From the NCBI RefSeq assembly GCF_001984065.1, contig NZ_LYVP01000018.1:1-64000 (forward strand): a stretch of DNA of 64,000 nucleotides. The letters run 5' to 3'. Positions 1 through 9,382 of this stretch are shown piece after piece. The notes under the pieces were generated by a model. The model worked only from the letters and a program-made list of their open reading frames with translations, ran no database searches and had not been told where the DNA came from. Position 1 is the stretch's first letter. Each line of letters begins with the position of its first letter. The DNA is from Pseudomonas sp. KK4. Lineage in GTDB: Bacteria; Pseudomonadota; Gammaproteobacteria; Pseudomonadales; Pseudomonadaceae. The translations under genes were made by a program, and so were the position numbers.

Positions 1-153
1 GGCCCGACCCTGGGCGGTCCGTTGGCGATGGGTTACGTCAATAGCGCTTATATCGCACTCGATACAACTGTTTGGGCGATTGTTCGTGGGAAAAAGGTTC
101 CTTTGCTTGTAAGCAAAATGCCATTTGTTCCGCAACGCTACTATCGCGGCTGA
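1..153 (+). CDS. gcvT: Aminomethyltransferase (glycine cleavage T protein), C-terminal fragment
   Basis: The window opens inside this gene; only the last 50 codons and the TGA stop are present. The translation begins GPTLGGPLAMGYV and ends PFVPQRYYRG, which matches the C-terminal beta-barrel domain of GcvT, where the PTL-x-x-x-IAMGYV pattern is characteristic. GcvT takes the aminomethyl group from lipoylated GcvH and passes the one-carbon unit to tetrahydrofolate in the glycine cleavage system. The rest of the gene, and presumably the other gcv genes, lie upstream of the window. The identification rests on a short C-terminal match, so the paralogue (main gcvT or a second copy) cannot be decided here. 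Confidence 0.8.
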   Translation, partial: GPTLGGPLAMGYVNSAYIALDTTVWAIVRGKKVPLLVSKMPFVPQRYYRG

Positions 154-544
154 TTGACTGTTCCTATAAGTAACGCGGTTGCGTTAAAAGTGCACTAATG
201 TGTAACGCAACCGCCATAAAACAGTGCACGGCTTCGATTATGAACTTTGCTTATAACAATCGAAAACAGGTGAACGAACGCAACGAATAAGCGACTACTA
301 ATGTCAGAGAAACTGCCGGCAACCTGAGCAAATACGGGGCTTCGCAGGGGCTTGTTTTTTCTCCCATAGTTGGCGTAGAGTTTGTTCACTGTGTTTGCAT
401 GGGTCGCTTGGAATCGTGACCTGGGCAGTAGCCTACAAGTTAGCTACATCCCGTTCGACGTCTTCTTACTCTCCTGCAACCAGCCCCAGTACTCTGTCAC
501 AAGATAGAGACTGTCATTAATTTTAGCGTCAAAGGAAATAAGAA
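154..544. other. Gene-free region: gcvT 3' flank and long leader of the cold-shock gene
   Basis: This 391-base interval has no credible gene; the 64-codon minus-strand reading frame at 195-389 has no recognisable features. It contains a perfect 12-bp inverted repeat (175-186 and 203-214) shortly after gcvT, and ends with an AAAGGA ribosome-binding site eight bases before the csp ATG. Long structured leaders are usual for CspA-type genes, where they act as temperature-sensitive mRNA elements; whether that holds here is inference. Confidence 0.6.
175..214. repeat. Perfect 12-bp inverted repeat downstream of gcvT
   Basis: GCGGTTGCGTTA at 175-186 is repeated in reverse complement at 203-214, with a 16-base loop. 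It starts 22 bases after the gcvT stop. There is no T-run on either side, so it is not a standard intrinsic terminator; it could be a 3'-end stabiliser, a factor-dependent terminator structure or part of the csp leader. Confidence 0.6.
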
Positions 545-757
545 ATGTCCCAACGTCAGAGCGGTACCGTCAAGTGGTTTAACGACGAGAAAGGTTTTGG
601 TTTTATCACTCCAGAAAGCGGTCCGGATCTGTTCGTGCATTTCCGCGCTATTCAGGGCAACGGCTTCAAGAGCCTGAAAGAAGGCCAGAAAGTGACTTTC
701 ATCGCCGTGCAAGGCCAGAAAGGCATGCAGGCTGACGAAGTACAAGCAGAAGCCTAA
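545..757 (+). CDS. CspA-family cold-shock protein
   Basis: A 70-residue protein made of a single cold-shock domain, the usual length of the family. Both RNA-binding motifs are visible: RNP1 as KGFGFI at residues 17-22 and RNP2 as LFVHF at about residues 30-34. Such proteins bind single-stranded RNA and DNA in the cytoplasm and melt mRNA secondary structure. The gene is monocistronic, with a Shine-Dalgarno (AAAGGA) eight bases before the ATG, a long leader and its own strong terminator. The motif reads FVHFRAI rather than the FVHxSAI of enterobacterial CspA; the same FVHFRAI occurs in the membrane-anchored cold-shock domain protein at 16951-17553. Which numbered Csp this is cannot be told from sequence alone. 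Confidence 0.93.
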
Positions 758-773
758 TCTTCTGTAACTAAAA

Positions 774-804
774 AGCCCCTGATGCTGACATCAGGGGCTT
801 TTTT
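774..804 (+). terminator. Intrinsic terminator of the cold-shock gene
   Basis: An 11-bp perfect stem (774-784 with 789-799), a CTGA loop and a run of six T. It lies 17 bases after the csp stop and separates it from the RDD gene. Confidence 0.9.
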
Positions 805-851
805 GTGCGCGTAAATCCGTAAAATGGCTTCTTTTTTTACCGAGAGCCGCC

Positions 852-1340
852 ATGTCGAAACACCTGCTGAATCCCCAGGGCGAATTCCCCGCCGCTGGCC
901 TGGGTCGTCGCCTGGCCGCCATGTTCTATGACTTCCTGCTGTGCACCGCCCTGCTGATCGTGACCAGCGGCGCGTACAAGATGATCCAGATGGCAATCAT
1001 CGGTGAAGAGAAAATGCGCGCCCTCACAGAGGCTGGTGCGCTGGATGGCGATCCGTTGCTTTCGACAGTGCTGCTGTTTGTCCTGTTTGGCTTCTTCGCC
1101 AAGTTCTGGACCCATTCCGGCCAGACACTGGGCATGCAGGTGTGGTGCATTCGGGTCCAGAATGCCGATGGCTCATCCATCAGCCTGTGGCAGGCCCTGT
1201 TGCGCTTTTTGGTGTCGATCGCGTCGCTGCTGTGTGTTGGCCTGGGATTCATCTGGTCGCTGTTCGACAAGCAAAAGCGCAGTTGGCACGACATGTATTC
1301 CAACAGTCAGCTTGTGCGCATCCCCAAGAAGACCCAGTAA
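852..1340 (+). CDS. RDD family membrane protein
   Basis: A 162-residue integral membrane protein with the RDD arrangement: GRRLAAMFYD near residues 19-28 carries the conserved Arg and Asp on the first membrane helix, and a second helix follows at about 75-92. Near the C-terminus, SLFDKQKRSWHDMYSNSQLV is the typical RDD ending (K-RTxHDxxAxT/SxVV in the family). Function of the family is poorly known; some RDD proteins have been linked to ion transport in alkaliphiles. It is transcribed alone, starting 47 bases after the csp terminator, and converges on nadA with a REPIN between them. A second, longer RDD protein heads the operon at 40783. Confidence 0.85.
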   Translation: MSKHLLNPQGEFPAAGLGRRLAAMFYDFLLCTALLIVTSGAYKMIQMAIIGEEKMRALTEAGALDGDPLLSTVLLFVLFGFFAKFWTHSGQTLGMQVWCIRVQNADGSSISLWQALLRFLVSIASLLCVGLGFIWSLFDKQKRSWHDMYSNSQLVRIPKKTQ

Positions 1341-1360
1341 TTCGGCCTTACGAAAACCAA

Positions 1361-1450
1361 TGTGGGAGCGGGCTTGCTCGCGAATACGCTGTATCAGAAA
1401 ACATTGATGTCATCTGATACAGCGTATTCGCGAGCAAACCCGCTCCCACA
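1361..1450. repeat. REPIN (outward-arm type) between RDD gene and nadA
   Basis: The arm TGTGGGAGCGGGCTTGCTCG at 1361-1380 is mirrored by its near-complement at 1427-1450. The inner sequences also pair (tacgctgtatcag with ctgatacagcgta), giving an almost continuous stem of about 37 bp. It sits between two convergent genes, a usual place for Pseudomonas REP doublets. Confidence 0.92.
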
Positions 1451-1476
1451 GTTTTTGGTGCCTTGGCTGAAGGACC

Positions 1477-2535
1477 TCAGGCGTTGCCGGCCAGCTTCAT
1501 CCGCGCAGCCTGGGTGAAGTCGAGCATGCGCTTGAGCGGCCGAATCGCCTGGGGAATCAGCGCCGGGTCGACAAAGATCTCATTGGTCCCCTCTTTCAGG
1601 CTCTTGAGCGTGCGCTCAAGGGTGTTCATCGCCATCCACGGGCAGTGGGCGCAACTGCGGCAGGCAGCGCCGTTACCGGCGGTAGGCGCTTCGATGAAAA
1701 CCTTGTCCGGGCACAGCTGCTGCATCTTGTAGAAGATGCCGCGGTCGGTCGCCACGATCAGCGTCTTGTTCGGCAATGTCTGCGCCGCCGCAATCAACTG
1801 ACTGGTGGAACCGACGGCATCCGCCAGCTCGATCACCGAGGTCGGCGACTCCGGATGCACGAGAATCGCGGCATCCGGATACAGCGCCTTCATGTCTTCG
1901 AGCTGCTTGGACTTGAACTCTTCGTGAACGATGCAGGCACCGTCCCACAGCAGCATGTCGGCACCGGTCTGACGCTGGATGTAAGTCCCCAGGTGCTTGT
2001 CCGGCCCCCAGATGATGGTTTCACCGTTGTCCATCAGGCTTTCGACGATCTCCAGCGCGCAGCTGGACGTTACCACCCAATCGGCACGGGCCTTCACGGC
2101 CGCTGAGGTGTTGGCATACACCACCACGGTGCGCTCGGGATGCTGATCGCAGAACGCGGAAAACTCGTCGACCGGGCAACCCAGGTCCAGGGAGCAGGTG
2201 GCCTCCAGCGTCGGCATCAGAATGCGTTTTTCAGGGTTGAGGATTTTGGCTGTCTCACCCATGAACTTGACCCCGGCGACCACCACGGTCTTGGCCGGGT
2301 GAGCGTTGCCGAAGCGGGCCATCTCCAGCGAGTCGGAGACGCAGCCACCGGTCTCTTCGGCCAGGGCCTGTATGATCGGGTCGCAATAGAAGTGCGCAAC
2401 CAGCACAGCGTCCTGAGCCTTGAGCTCGGCGGCAATGGCGGCACGGTAGTGGGCCTCCTCGTCTGCGGTCAGCGGTTTGGGCTGTTTGGCGTCGAGGTGG
2501 GCTTGAACCAGAAGGCGTTCGGAAATCTGCGTCAT
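1477..2535 (-). CDS. nadA: Quinolinate synthase A
   Basis: NadA condenses iminoaspartate with dihydroxyacetone phosphate to make quinolinate in de novo NAD synthesis; it is a cytosolic [4Fe-4S] enzyme. From the ATG at 2535 the protein has 352 residues, the family length; the reading frame continues 36 codons further upstream but the family N-terminus [10 protein letters not shown] begins here. The three cluster-binding cysteine regions are visible: [18 protein letters not shown] and the C-terminal [16 protein letters not shown] near the N-terminus and VHPES are also typical. It is the only gene between the two flanking intergenic regions on this strand, so it is probably transcribed alone. 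Confidence 0.97.
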   Translation of the reverse strand: MTQISERLLVQAHLDAKQPKPLTADEEAHYRAAIAAELKAQDAVLVAHFYCDPIIQALAEETGGCVSDSLEMARFGNAHPAKTVVVAGVKFMGETAKILNPEKRILMPTLEATCSLDLGCPVDEFSAFCDQHPERTVVVYANTSAAVKARADWVVTSSCALEIVESLMDNGETIIWGPDKHLGTYIQRQTGADMLLWDGACIVHEEFKSKQLEDMKALYPDAAILVHPESPTSVIELADAVGSTSQLIAAAQTLPNKTLIVATDRGIFYKMQQLCPDKVFIEAPTAGNGAACRSCAHCPWMAMNTLERTLKSLKEGTNEIFVDPALIPQAIRPLKRMLDFTQAARMKLAGNA

Positions 2536-2808
2536 GTTCGCAAGACCTGCAGGCGCTTTCGCGCGAAAGTCGAGTATACACCCGGCTCCGGACCCATCAG
2601 GGTACCGCCGGGAAAGTGAGTATTCATCAGGCACGGACAGCATTGAAGATGCGCAAGGCTACAGAATATCCGGCGGATGCAAAAGATGATTCTGACCTGC
2701 GTGGTGCAGGGCCGCCACGGAACCGGGCGGACTTAAATCGCGGGCAAAAAAAAAATCCGGAAATCCTCACTTTCGTGGGCCTTCCAGACTTTTAAAACAG
2801 CTTGAAAA

Positions 2809-2884
2809 TGGTGGGTCGTGTGGGATTCGAACCTACGACCAATTGGTTAAAAGCCAACTGCTCTACCAACTGAGCTAACGACCC
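2809..2884 (-). tRNA. tRNA-Lys(TTT)
   Basis: The reverse complement folds as a complete 76-nt tRNA: acceptor 5' GGGTCGT pairs with ACGACCC, the D arm is AGCTCAGTTGGTAGAGC, the anticodon loop is CTTTTAA with anticodon TTT, the T arm carries GGTTCGAATCC, and the 3' CCA is encoded (TGG at 2809-2811). It is an isolated single tRNA between queC and nadA, a position I also recall in P. aeruginosa. No integrase or duplicated 3' end is seen nearby, so there is no sign that it serves as an integration site in this strain. Confidence 0.97.
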
Positions 2885-2901
2885 GCTGTGTGGTGGCGCG
2901 T

Positions 2902-2929
2902 ATAATACTGATTTCTAAGGACTATTCAA
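2902..2929 (-). promoter_or_regulatory. Sigma-70 promoter of tRNA-Lys
   Basis: On the minus strand TTGAAT (2929-2924) and TATTAT (2907-2902) are separated by 16 bases and lie just upstream of the tRNA 5' end at 2884. The bases after the -10 are GC-rich (ACGCGCC), the kind of discriminator associated with stringent control of stable RNA genes. Confidence 0.6.
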
Positions 2930-2947
2930 CACTTATTTTGAAATAAA

Positions 2948-3640
2948 TCAAAAATAGGGTGTTGGGTCGCTGACGCCGGCCGCCGCAAAGCCTTCCGCGC
3001 GCAGTCGGCAGCTGTCGCACTTGCCGCAGGCACGGCCGTTATCGTCGGCCTGATAGCAGGAAACGGTCAGACCGTAGTTCACGCCAAGCTTTACACCGGC
3101 TTCGACGATTTGCGCCTTGCTCAGGTTTTGCAGCGGCGCCTGGATACGGAAGCCGTTGCCTTCCACGCCAGCCTTGGTCGCCAGGTTGGCCATGCGCTCG
3201 AAAGACTCGATGAACTCGGGACGGCAGTCGGGGTAACCGGAGTAATCCACCGCGTTGACCCCGATGAAGATGTCGCGCGCACCAAGCACTTCCGCCCAGC
3301 CCAGCGCCAGGGACAGGAACACCGTGTTACGCGCCGGCACGTAAGTCACCGGAATACCTTCACCGGGTGTTTCCGGAATATCGATGCTGCTGTCGGTGAG
3401 CGCCGAGCCGCCCATGCCATTGAGGTTCAGGCCGATGACCTTGTGCTCGACCACACCCAGATCGCGGGCAACACGCTCGGCCGCATACAGCTCGGCGTGG
3501 GATCGCTGACCGTAGTCGAAGCTCATGGTGTAGCAGCTGTAGCCCTGGGCGCGAGCCATGGCCACCACCGTTGCCGAATCCAGGCCACCGGACAGCAGGA
3601 TGACCGCGCGTTTTTCTGCAGTGTTCAATTGTTCCGTCAT
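2948..3640 (-). CDS. queC: 7-cyano-7-deazaguanine (preQ0) synthase
   Basis: QueC converts 7-carboxy-7-deazaguanine to preQ0 with ATP and ammonia, in the queuosine pathway that modifies the wobble base of GUN-anticodon tRNAs. The ATP pyrophosphatase motif SGGLDSAT is at residues 18-25 and the C-terminal zinc site is [17 protein letters not shown], with four cysteines. The ATG at 3640 gives 230 residues and an N-terminus [10 protein letters not shown] typical of Pseudomonas QueC; the frame is open further upstream but overlaps queE. The start lies one base beyond the queE stop, so the two are translated as a pair from one mRNA. Confidence 0.96.
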   Translation of the reverse strand: MTEQLNTAEKRAVILLSGGLDSATVVAMARAQGYSCYTMSFDYGQRSHAELYAAERVARDLGVVEHKVIGLNLNGMGGSALTDSSIDIPETPGEGIPVTYVPARNTVFLSLALGWAEVLGARDIFIGVNAVDYSGYPDCRPEFIESFERMANLATKAGVEGNGFRIQAPLQNLSKAQIVEAGVKLGVNYGLTVSCYQADDNGRACGKCDSCRLRAEGFAAAGVSDPTPYF

Positions 3641-3641
3641 A

Positions 3642-4289
3642 TCAGCGCCCCGGCTCGTCATTCCAAAGATATTTATGCAACTGCAATTGCAGACGCACTG
3701 GCAGATTGTCCGCCACCACCCAGTCCGCCAGGTCCCGCGCATTCAAGTCGTGATGGCTTGGCGAAAACAGGACTTCACCGGCGCGCCGGTCAAGACCGTA
3801 CTGGATCAGCTTGGAAACGGACCAGTCATAGTCTTCCCGCGAGCAGATGACGAATTTCACCTGATCGTTAGGCGTGAGCAGTTCGATATTTTCGTAGCGG
3901 TTGCGGTGGGCTTCTTTCGAACCTGGGGTTTTCAGATCGACAACGCGACTGACCCGAGAGTCCACCGCCGAGATATCGATCGAGCCACTGGTTTCCAGTG
4001 AGACCTCGTAACCGGCATCGCACAACTGCTTGAGCAATGGAATGGCATTGGGTTGCGCCAGGGGCTCGCCGCCCGTGACACAGACATAGCGCGGACGAAA
4101 ACCGGCCACCTGCTCGAGGATGTCGTCGAGTGTACGGATGGTACCGCCGGTAAAGGCGTAGGCGCTGTCGCAGTATTGGCAACGCAACGGGCAACCGGTC
4201 AGGCGCACGAAAACCGTGGGCAGGCCGGCGGTCCGAGTTTCACCCTGCAACGAGTAGAAAACTTCGGTAATTCTCAATGTGTCTTGCAT
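3642..4289 (-). CDS. queE: 7-carboxy-7-deazaguanine synthase (radical SAM)
   Basis: QueE is the radical SAM enzyme that contracts 6-carboxytetrahydropterin to 7-carboxy-7-deazaguanine, the step before QueC. The iron-sulfur motif is [10 protein letters not shown] (CxxxCxxC) at residues 31-38, followed by VTGGEPL, the SAM-binding GGE motif. Length from the ATG at 4289 is 215 residues; an in-frame ATG at 4298 would add three residues. The order queE-queC behind the tol-pal-cpoB cluster is the conserved Pseudomonas arrangement, but a terminator at 4407-4433 separates them from cpoB. Confidence 0.95.
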   Translation of the reverse strand: MQDTLRITEVFYSLQGETRTAGLPTVFVRLTGCPLRCQYCDSAYAFTGGTIRTLDDILEQVAGFRPRYVCVTGGEPLAQPNAIPLLKQLCDAGYEVSLETSGSIDISAVDSRVSRVVDLKTPGSKEAHRNRYENIELLTPNDQVKFVICSREDYDWSVSKLIQYGLDRRAGEVLFSPSHHDLNARDLADWVVADNLPVRLQLQLHKYLWNDEPGR

Positions 4290-4406
4290 AGTCGCCACGG
4301 GCGTAACAGCTAAACAGGCTGTCCGCCTCCGTCAGGCACTTCAAGGAACCCCGGCAATGCGTAGATCCCAAAAAGCGTGTTTCAGAAAAAGGGGATGAAT
4401 TCTAAC

Positions 4407-4433
4407 GAAAAAACCCGCGACAAGCGCGGGTTT
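4407..4433 (-). terminator. Intrinsic terminator after cpoB
   Basis: A 9-bp stem AAACCCGCG / CGCGGGTTT (4411-4419 with 4425-4433), a 5-base loop and, on the minus strand, a T-run (4413-4408). It closes the ybgC-tol-pal-cpoB transcription unit before queE. Confidence 0.85.
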
Positions 4434-4455
4434 CTTCGAATCAGGGCAGGCAGGC

Positions 4456-5301
4456 TTACATTTTCTGCAGATCGCGCTGGGCCAACTGCGCAGCGGACGT
4501 ACCCGGGTACTGGGACACCACCTGCTGAAGGATGCCTTTTACGCGGTCGGTGTGACCGAGGCGGCGTTCTACATCCGCAAGCTTGTATAGCGAATCCGGC
4601 ACCTTGGCGTGCTTGGGATAAAGCTGCGAGACCTTGGCGAACGCTTGACCTGCACCTTGCAGATCGCCTTTGGCCAGGTTCACTTCACCCAACCAGTACT
4701 GGGCATTGCCCGCGTACTGGCTGTTGGGGTACTTGCGCAGGAATGCGGCAAAAGCCTGGCTGGCCTTGTCGAAATCCTTGGCCTTGATCAGGTCGAAGGC
4801 GGCATCGTAGTAGAGCTTTTCCTTCGCCGGGTCTGCCGGTTCGCTGCCTGCGGCGGGTGCTTGAGCGGCTGCAGTTCCTGCTGCCGCACCTGCGCCTGCT
4901 GCCGCACCAGGGGCGTTCAAATCGCCACCGGTGGAAGAATTTTCTGGAGTCGCGGCTGGTGCAACGCCGGTTCCAATACGCCGATCAAGATCCTGGTATC
5001 GCTCCAGGTTTTCCTGCTTCATGCGCGCTACATCATTTTGCAGAACTTCGATCACACCCTGTTGGCGTGCAATTTGTTCCTGCATTTGTTGGAGCTGGTT
5101 GAACAGCTCGCCCTGTGCCGAGACAGGGGCCGCAGCCCCTCCCCCGGCATAGGCGCCGTTCGTACCGTAACCCGCAGGCGGATAACTGCTCCCGCTATTG
5201 TTATAGCCGGCATCGTTATCGACCACAGGAACCGCAGCCCACGCCGCAAGCGGCGCAAAGCTGAGAGCCAGAACAGTTACAGCACGACGGCACGTTCGCA
5301 T
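4456..5301 (-). CDS. cpoB: Cell division coordinator CpoB (YbgF)
   Basis: CpoB is a periplasmic protein that links outer-membrane constriction by Tol-Pal to peptidoglycan synthesis by PBP1B during division. The 281-residue product has a signal peptide (hydrophobic residues 7-22, cleavage near AWA-AVP), a glycine/serine-rich low-complexity stretch, a coiled-coil at about 65-105 (LFNQLQQMQEQIARQQGVIE onward) that trimerises in the family, an alanine/proline-rich linker (about 115-160) and C-terminal TPR repeats from KLYYDAAFDLIKAKDFDKA to the end. It starts seven bases after the pal stop and is the last gene of the tol-pal unit. Confidence 0.95.
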   Translation of the reverse strand: MRTCRRAVTVLALSFAPLAAWAAVPVVDNDAGYNNSGSSYPPAGYGTNGAYAGGGAAAPVSAQGELFNQLQQMQEQIARQQGVIEVLQNDVARMKQENLERYQDLDRRIGTGVAPAATPENSSTGGDLNAPGAAAGAGAAAGTAAAQAPAAGSEPADPAKEKLYYDAAFDLIKAKDFDKASQAFAAFLRKYPNSQYAGNAQYWLGEVNLAKGDLQGAGQAFAKVSQLYPKHAKVPDSLYKLADVERRLGHTDRVKGILQQVVSQYPGTSAAQLAQRDLQKM

Positions 5302-5307
5302 GACGAA

Positions 5308-5805
5308 TTACTTACGCAGTTCGACGCGACGGTTTTGAGCCCAGGACTGCTCGTCGTGGCCAGTGGCAACTGGACGCTCTTTACCGTAGGAAACCAGCTC
5401 CAGTTGAGCTGGGGAAACACCTTGCAGTACCAGGTAGCGCTGAACGGCTTTCGCACGACGCTCGCCCAGTGCCATGTTGTACTCACGAGTACCACGTTCG
5501 TCGGTGTTGCCTTCCAGAACAACGCGAGCGCCGTTTGCTTTCAGGTCTTTGGCGTGAACGTCCAGAGCGCGCATGGCTTCTGGCTTCAGGTCCGAGCTGT
5601 CGTATTCGAAGTAGAAAGTGGTGATTGCGCGCAGAGCAGCTTCTTCGCTCAGGGAGCCGTCAACTGCGCCAGTGTTTGCACCGTAACCAGCGTTTGGATC
5701 TACAGCGCCTTCACCGGCATTGTCGCCGCCTTTGGACGAGCAACCTACAGCTACAGCCATGGCCAGAGCCAGCGCAGCAAATTTACCAAACTTCAGCATT
5801 TCCAT
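5308..5805 (-). CDS. pal: Peptidoglycan-associated lipoprotein Pal (OprL)
   Basis: Pal (called OprL in Pseudomonas) is the outer-membrane lipoprotein that binds meso-diaminopimelate in peptidoglycan and TolB. The 165-residue precursor has a lipoprotein signal ending [10 protein letters not shown] with the lipidated Cys at residue 22, then an OmpA-like domain at about 58-163; [26 protein letters not shown] and the C-terminal NRRVEL are the conserved peptidoglycan-binding signatures. It lies 52 bases after tolB and seven bases before cpoB. Confidence 0.97.
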   Translation of the reverse strand: MEMLKFGKFAALALAMAVAVGCSSKGGDNAGEGAVDPNAGYGANTGAVDGSLSEEAALRAITTFYFEYDSSDLKPEAMRALDVHAKDLKANGARVVLEGNTDERGTREYNMALGERRAKAVQRYLVLQGVSPAQLELVSYGKERPVATGHDEQSWAQNRRVELRK

Positions 5806-5857
5806 CGTGAAACTCCTAATGAACCCCAGTGTGTTAAGTAAAACGTAAAGCGCCGCG

Positions 5858-7159
5858 TCAGTTCAGGTAAGGGGACCAGGACGGTTCTCTGACTTCGCCT
5901 TGTGCGGTAGGAAGTGGGAGCCTAACGCGTCCATTGATGGACACGAGCATCAAGACTCCCCGGCCCTGCTGGGCGGTGGCGTAGATTACCATGGTGCCGT
6001 TGGGCGCAACAGTGGCTGACTCATCAAGGTTGGTGTCTGTGAGGATTTTTACGCTACCGCGCTGCAAATCCTGAGCCGCCACCCTGAAGTTGGTGAAGCC
6101 GTCCTGACGGTGGATCATCACCAGGGTTTTTTCATCGGCCGACAGTTTCGGCGCAGCGTTGTAGTTACCAATGAAGGTCACACGCTCGGCGCCGCCGCCA
6201 TTGACGTTGCTCTTGTAGATCTGTGGTTTGCCGCCACGGTCGGAGGTGAAGTAGATGGTCGAACCATCCTTACCCCAGAACGGTTCGGTGTTGATACCAG
6301 GGCCGTTGGTGACGCGGGAGATCTGACGCGAGCCCAGGTTCATCACATAGATGTCCGGGTTGCCGTCTTTCGACAGTACGAATGCCAGGCGATTGCCGTC
6401 GGGCGACCACGCAGGCGCGCCGTTCAGGCCTTCGAAGTTGGTGATCTGCTCACGGCGACCGGTGTCGATGTTCTGCATGAAAATGCGCGGACGCTTCTGC
6501 TCGAACGAGACGTAGGCAATGCGCTTGCCGTCCGGTGCGAAACGCGGCGACAGAATGGGCTCGCGCGATTGCAGCAGGGTCACGGCACGGGCGCCGTCGT
6601 AATCCGAACGTTGCAGCGTGTAGCGAGTGTTCTTCTCGGAGAAGCGCTCAGCCGTCACGTAGAGCAGGCGAGTCGAAAACGCACCCTTGATACCGGTCAG
6701 TTTTTCGAACGACTGGTCAGAGATGTAGTGGGACATGTCCCGCAGTTGATCGACGCCGCCCGACACGCTGCCGGTCAGCACTTGCTGCTCGGTGGCGACG
6801 TTGAACAGGGCGTACTGCACCTGCAGGCGACCGCCTGCAGGAACGATGCTGCCGACCATGACGTACTGGGCACCCAGCGCCTTGAAGTCACGGAAGATGA
6901 TTTCGCTGGCCTGGCTTGGCTGGCTGATCATGTTCTGTTTTGGAATCGGCGCGTAGTAACCCGAGTTGCGCAGGTCGTTGCCGATGATCTCAGCCATGTC
7001 GTCCGGCAGCACGCTGCCGCCCTGGTAGCCGAACGGAACGACTGCGATCGGTGTAGCCCGGTCACTGCCGCTGGTTACCAGAATGTTTTTCTCATCTGCC
7101 ATCGCCAGACCTGCCATGCAGCAGATCGCGATCAGCATTCCTCGAAGAAGGTTTCTCAC
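5858..7159 (-). CDS. tolB: Tol-Pal system translocation protein TolB
   Basis: TolB is the periplasmic partner of Pal and TolA in the Tol-Pal envelope system. The 433-residue precursor has a signal peptide (cleavage about GLAMA-DEKN), an N-terminal alpha/beta domain to about residue 160 and a six-bladed beta-propeller with repeated [30 protein letters not shown] and [15 protein letters not shown] motifs. The start is GTG at 7159, overlapping the TGA of tolA (GTGA), so translation is coupled; an internal ATG at 7138 is possible but would shorten the signal peptide. The C-terminus EPSWSPYLN is conserved in Pseudomonas. Confidence 0.96.
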   Translation of the reverse strand: MRNLLRGMLIAICCMAGLAMADEKNILVTSGSDRATPIAVVPFGYQGGSVLPDDMAEIIGNDLRNSGYYAPIPKQNMISQPSQASEIIFRDFKALGAQYVMVGSIVPAGGRLQVQYALFNVATEQQVLTGSVSGGVDQLRDMSHYISDQSFEKLTGIKGAFSTRLLYVTAERFSEKNTRYTLQRSDYDGARAVTLLQSREPILSPRFAPDGKRIAYVSFEQKRPRIFMQNIDTGRREQITNFEGLNGAPAWSPDGNRLAFVLSKDGNPDIYVMNLGSRQISRVTNGPGINTEPFWGKDGSTIYFTSDRGGKPQIYKSNVNGGGAERVTFIGNYNAAPKLSADEKTLVMIHRQDGFTNFRVAAQDLQRGSVKILTDTNLDESATVAPNGTMVIYATAQQGRGVLMLVSINGRVRLPLPTAQGEVREPSWSPYLN

Positions 7160-8211
7160 AAGGCTAGATCCTCAGGTGTGAATGTCATCTTGAATGAACG
7201 ATACGGAGCGAAATCGCTCGGCTTCATTCCCTGCATTTCTGTCAAACGTCCAATATTCTTCACCGCTGCCACAGCCGAAGCGTCAAACGGACCGTCGCCA
7301 CTGGACTTGGCCACGCTGACCGAAGTCACCGTACCGTCAGGCAACATGCCGATTTGCAGCACGACCGTCATGCCTTTGCGGGCCGAAGGTGGACGAGCCC
7401 AACCCTCTGCTGCACGCGCTCGAATCAGATCATCGAAACTGCCGGCGACTTCGTCACCCTGCTCATCGGCCAAGGCCTGCTGGCGCTGCGGCGTGTCGGA
7501 AAGCAAATCTGCCAGGGCCTGGGCCTTTTTGTCTTCGGCGGATTTACGTGCCGCATCCTGCGCTTTCTTCTTCGCAGCATCGGCAGCAGCTTTCTTCTTC
7601 GCTTCCTCGGCGACTTTCTTCTTCGCCTCTTCAGCTTCAGCTTTCTTCTTGGCGTCTTCGGCGGCTTTCTTCTTCGCTTCTTCAGCGGCCGCTTTCTTGG
7701 CCTCTTCTTCAGCAGCTTTCTTGGCTTCTTCTTCCGCTTTCTTCTTGGCTATATCAGCCAATTGTTTCTCTTCTGCCTTCTTGGCTTCGGCGGCCTTCTT
7801 CGCGTCGTCGGCTTTCTTGGCTTCATCAGCCTTTTTCGCCTCTTCCGCTTTTTTCGACTCGTCGGCCTTCTTGGCTTCCTCGGCCTTTTGAGCAGCCTCT
7901 TCTTTCTTTTGTTCCGCAGCCTTCACCGCTTGCTGCTCGACCTTCTTCTGTTCCATCTGCTCTTCTTCGGTCTGGCGTGCGGCGGATTTCTTCGCCTCAC
8001 CCGCAATCTTCTGATTGGTCTGGGTGGTTGCCTGACTTTTCGATTTCAGCTGGTACAAAGTCGCCTGGACAATCGGCTTGGCCGGTGGCAGTTCCGGTGT
8101 GAAGGCAAAACTGACGAACAGCATGCCGAACACCAGCACGTGCAAGCCAATCGCCCAGACACTAGGCCAGAAGTAGCTTTCCGAGGCGGACGGCTCTCGC
8201 TGTTGCTGCAT
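7156..8211 (-). CDS. tolA: Cell envelope integrity protein TolA
   Basis: TolA is an inner-membrane protein that spans the periplasm and transmits energy from TolQR to Pal and TolB; it is also the usual entry route for colicin-like bacteriocins and filamentous phage. The 351 residues show one membrane helix at about 17-38, a long Ala/Lys/Glu-rich helix (about 60-230) of near-repeats such as AEEAKKA and [12 protein letters not shown], and a C-terminal globular domain (about 255-351). The start ATG overlaps the tolR TGA by one base (TGATG). The lysine/alanine-rich core produces large antisense open frames that are not genes. Confidence 0.96.
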   Translation of the reverse strand: MQQQREPSASESYFWPSVWAIGLHVLVFGMLFVSFAFTPELPPAKPIVQATLYQLKSKSQATTQTNQKIAGEAKKSAARQTEEEQMEQKKVEQQAVKAAEQKKEEAAQKAEEAKKADESKKAEEAKKADEAKKADDAKKAAEAKKAEEKQLADIAKKKAEEEAKKAAEEEAKKAAAEEAKKKAAEDAKKKAEAEEAKKKVAEEAKKKAAADAAKKKAQDAARKSAEDKKAQALADLLSDTPQRQQALADEQGDEVAGSFDDLIRARAAEGWARPPSARKGMTVVLQIGMLPDGTVTSVSVAKSSGDGPFDASAVAAVKNIGRLTEMQGMKPSDFAPYRSFKMTFTPEDLAL

Positions 8212-8672
8212 CAGGGCGCCTCGGTAATCAAGCCAACATTACCGACCCCGGCTTTCTGCAACCCGCCCATGGCACCCATCACAGCGCCGTAGTCGACGCT
8301 CTTGTCGCCGCGAATGAAGACCTGGGTACGCTTGCCGCCTTCGTTGCCGACGCGGATGATCTTGGTCACCGCGTCAGTCATCTGCGGCAGGGTCATGGCA
8401 CGATCCTGCTGCTTTTCGGTATCGACTTCGCTGCCAAGGTTCCAGTAGTAGGTCTTGTCAGCCTTGATCGAAATGGTCAGGACCTGGGTGTTGTTGTCCT
8501 GCGGCAAGGCTTCGCTGGAAACCTTGGGCAAATCAACTTTCACGCCCTGATTGAGCATCGGCGCGGTCACCATGAAGATGACCAGCAGCACCAACATCAC
8601 GTCGATGTAAGGCACCACGTTCATCTCGGCGACCGGCTTGCGCTTGTGTCGAGCTCGAGCGATTAAAGCCAT
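8211..8672 (-). CDS. tolR: Tol-Pal motor subunit TolR
   Basis: TolR is an ExbD-type inner-membrane protein; with TolQ it uses the proton motive force to drive TolA. The 153-residue product has a short cytoplasmic N-terminus, one transmembrane helix (about 21-38, PYIDVMLVLLVIFMVTAP) containing the conserved proton-path Asp24, and a periplasmic domain ending in GVGNVGLITEAP. The TolQ stop is 14 bases upstream and the tolA start overlaps its stop. Confidence 0.96.
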   Translation of the reverse strand: MALIARARHKRKPVAEMNVVPYIDVMLVLLVIFMVTAPMLNQGVKVDLPKVSSEALPQDNNTQVLTISIKADKTYYWNLGSEVDTEKQQDRAMTLPQMTDAVTKIIRVGNEGGKRTQVFIRGDKSVDYGAVMGAMGGLQKAGVGNVGLITEAP

Positions 8673-8686
8673 TGGAAATTACCTGC

Positions 8687-9382
8687 TTATTCTTCGCTGG
8701 TGTGCACTTTGCGGTGCAGGATCGCCTGGAATTCATCGGCGAAGGTGTAGTAACGGCTCAGCAGGGTTTCGCTGCGAGCAGAGAAGCGGTTGTAAGCGAT
8801 TACGGCCGGGATGGCCGCGAACAGGCCGATCGCGGTGGCGATCAAGGCTTCGGCGATGCCCGGGGCCACGGTGGCCAGGGTCGCTTGCTGGGCAGTCGCC
8901 AGTCCGCGGAAGGAGTTCATGATGCCCCAGACGGTACCGAACAGACCGATGTACGGGCTCACGGAACCGACGGTGGCAAGGAACGGCAGGCTCTGCTCGA
9001 GCTTCTCTTCTTCACGGGAAATGGCCACGCGCATGGCACGTGCCACACCTTCCATGACCGCTTCCGGGTCAACGCCCGGCTGCTGACGCAGACGGGAGAA
9101 TTCCTTGAAGCCGGCGCGGAAGATTTGCTCGACGCCCGAATCAGGGTCCGGATTGCTGCCCGCCTGACGGTAGAGCTTGGACAGATCGATACCCGACCAG
9201 AAACGCTCCTCGAAGCTCTCGAGCGCGCGTCGACCGGCACGTATCAGATTGCTGCGCTGAAAGATCATTATCCATGAGGTCACCGATGCGGCTACCAGGG
9301 TCAGCATTACCAGTTGCACCACGATACTGGCATTGCTGACCAGGCTCCACATGGAGGAATGGTCGACGACGTTAGCTTCCAC
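8687..9382 (-). CDS. tolQ: Tol-Pal motor subunit TolQ
   Basis: TolQ is the MotA/ExbB-family proton-channel protein of the Tol-Pal complex. The 231 residues carry three transmembrane segments: about 17-39 ([18 protein letters not shown]), 137-160 ([17 protein letters not shown]) and 170-194 ([20 protein letters not shown]), the last two with the conserved Thr/Gly helices that line the proton path with TolR. Its start overlaps the ybgC stop by 11 bases, so it belongs to the ybgC-tolQRAB-pal-cpoB unit. Confidence 0.97.
   Translation of the reverse strand: MEANVVDHSSMWSLVSNASIVVQLVMLTLVAASVTSWIMIFQRSNLIRAGRRALESFEERFWSGIDLSKLYRQAGSNPDPDSGVEQIFRAGFKEFSRLRQQPGVDPEAVMEGVARAMRVAISREEEKLEQSLPFLATVGSVSPYIGLFGTVWGIMNSFRGLATAQQATLATVAPGIAEALIATAIGLFAAIPAVIAYNRFSARSETLLSRYYTFADEFQAILHRKVHTSEE

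Noticed and set aside
195..389. 64-codon minus-strand frame in the csp leader
   Set aside because: Overlaps the dyad at 203-214 and has no ribosome site or homology that I can recognise.
2809..2884. tRNA-Lys as an integration site
   Set aside because: No integrase, no direct repeat of the tRNA 3' end and no atypical genes beside it.
4299..4406. preQ1 riboswitch in front of queE
   Set aside because: I could not find the conserved stem and A-rich tail of a preQ1 element in the short leader.
6110..7891. 593-codon open frame on the plus strand
   Set aside because: Antisense to tolB and tolA; the Phe/Ser-rich end simply mirrors the Lys/Glu/Ala repeats of tolA.
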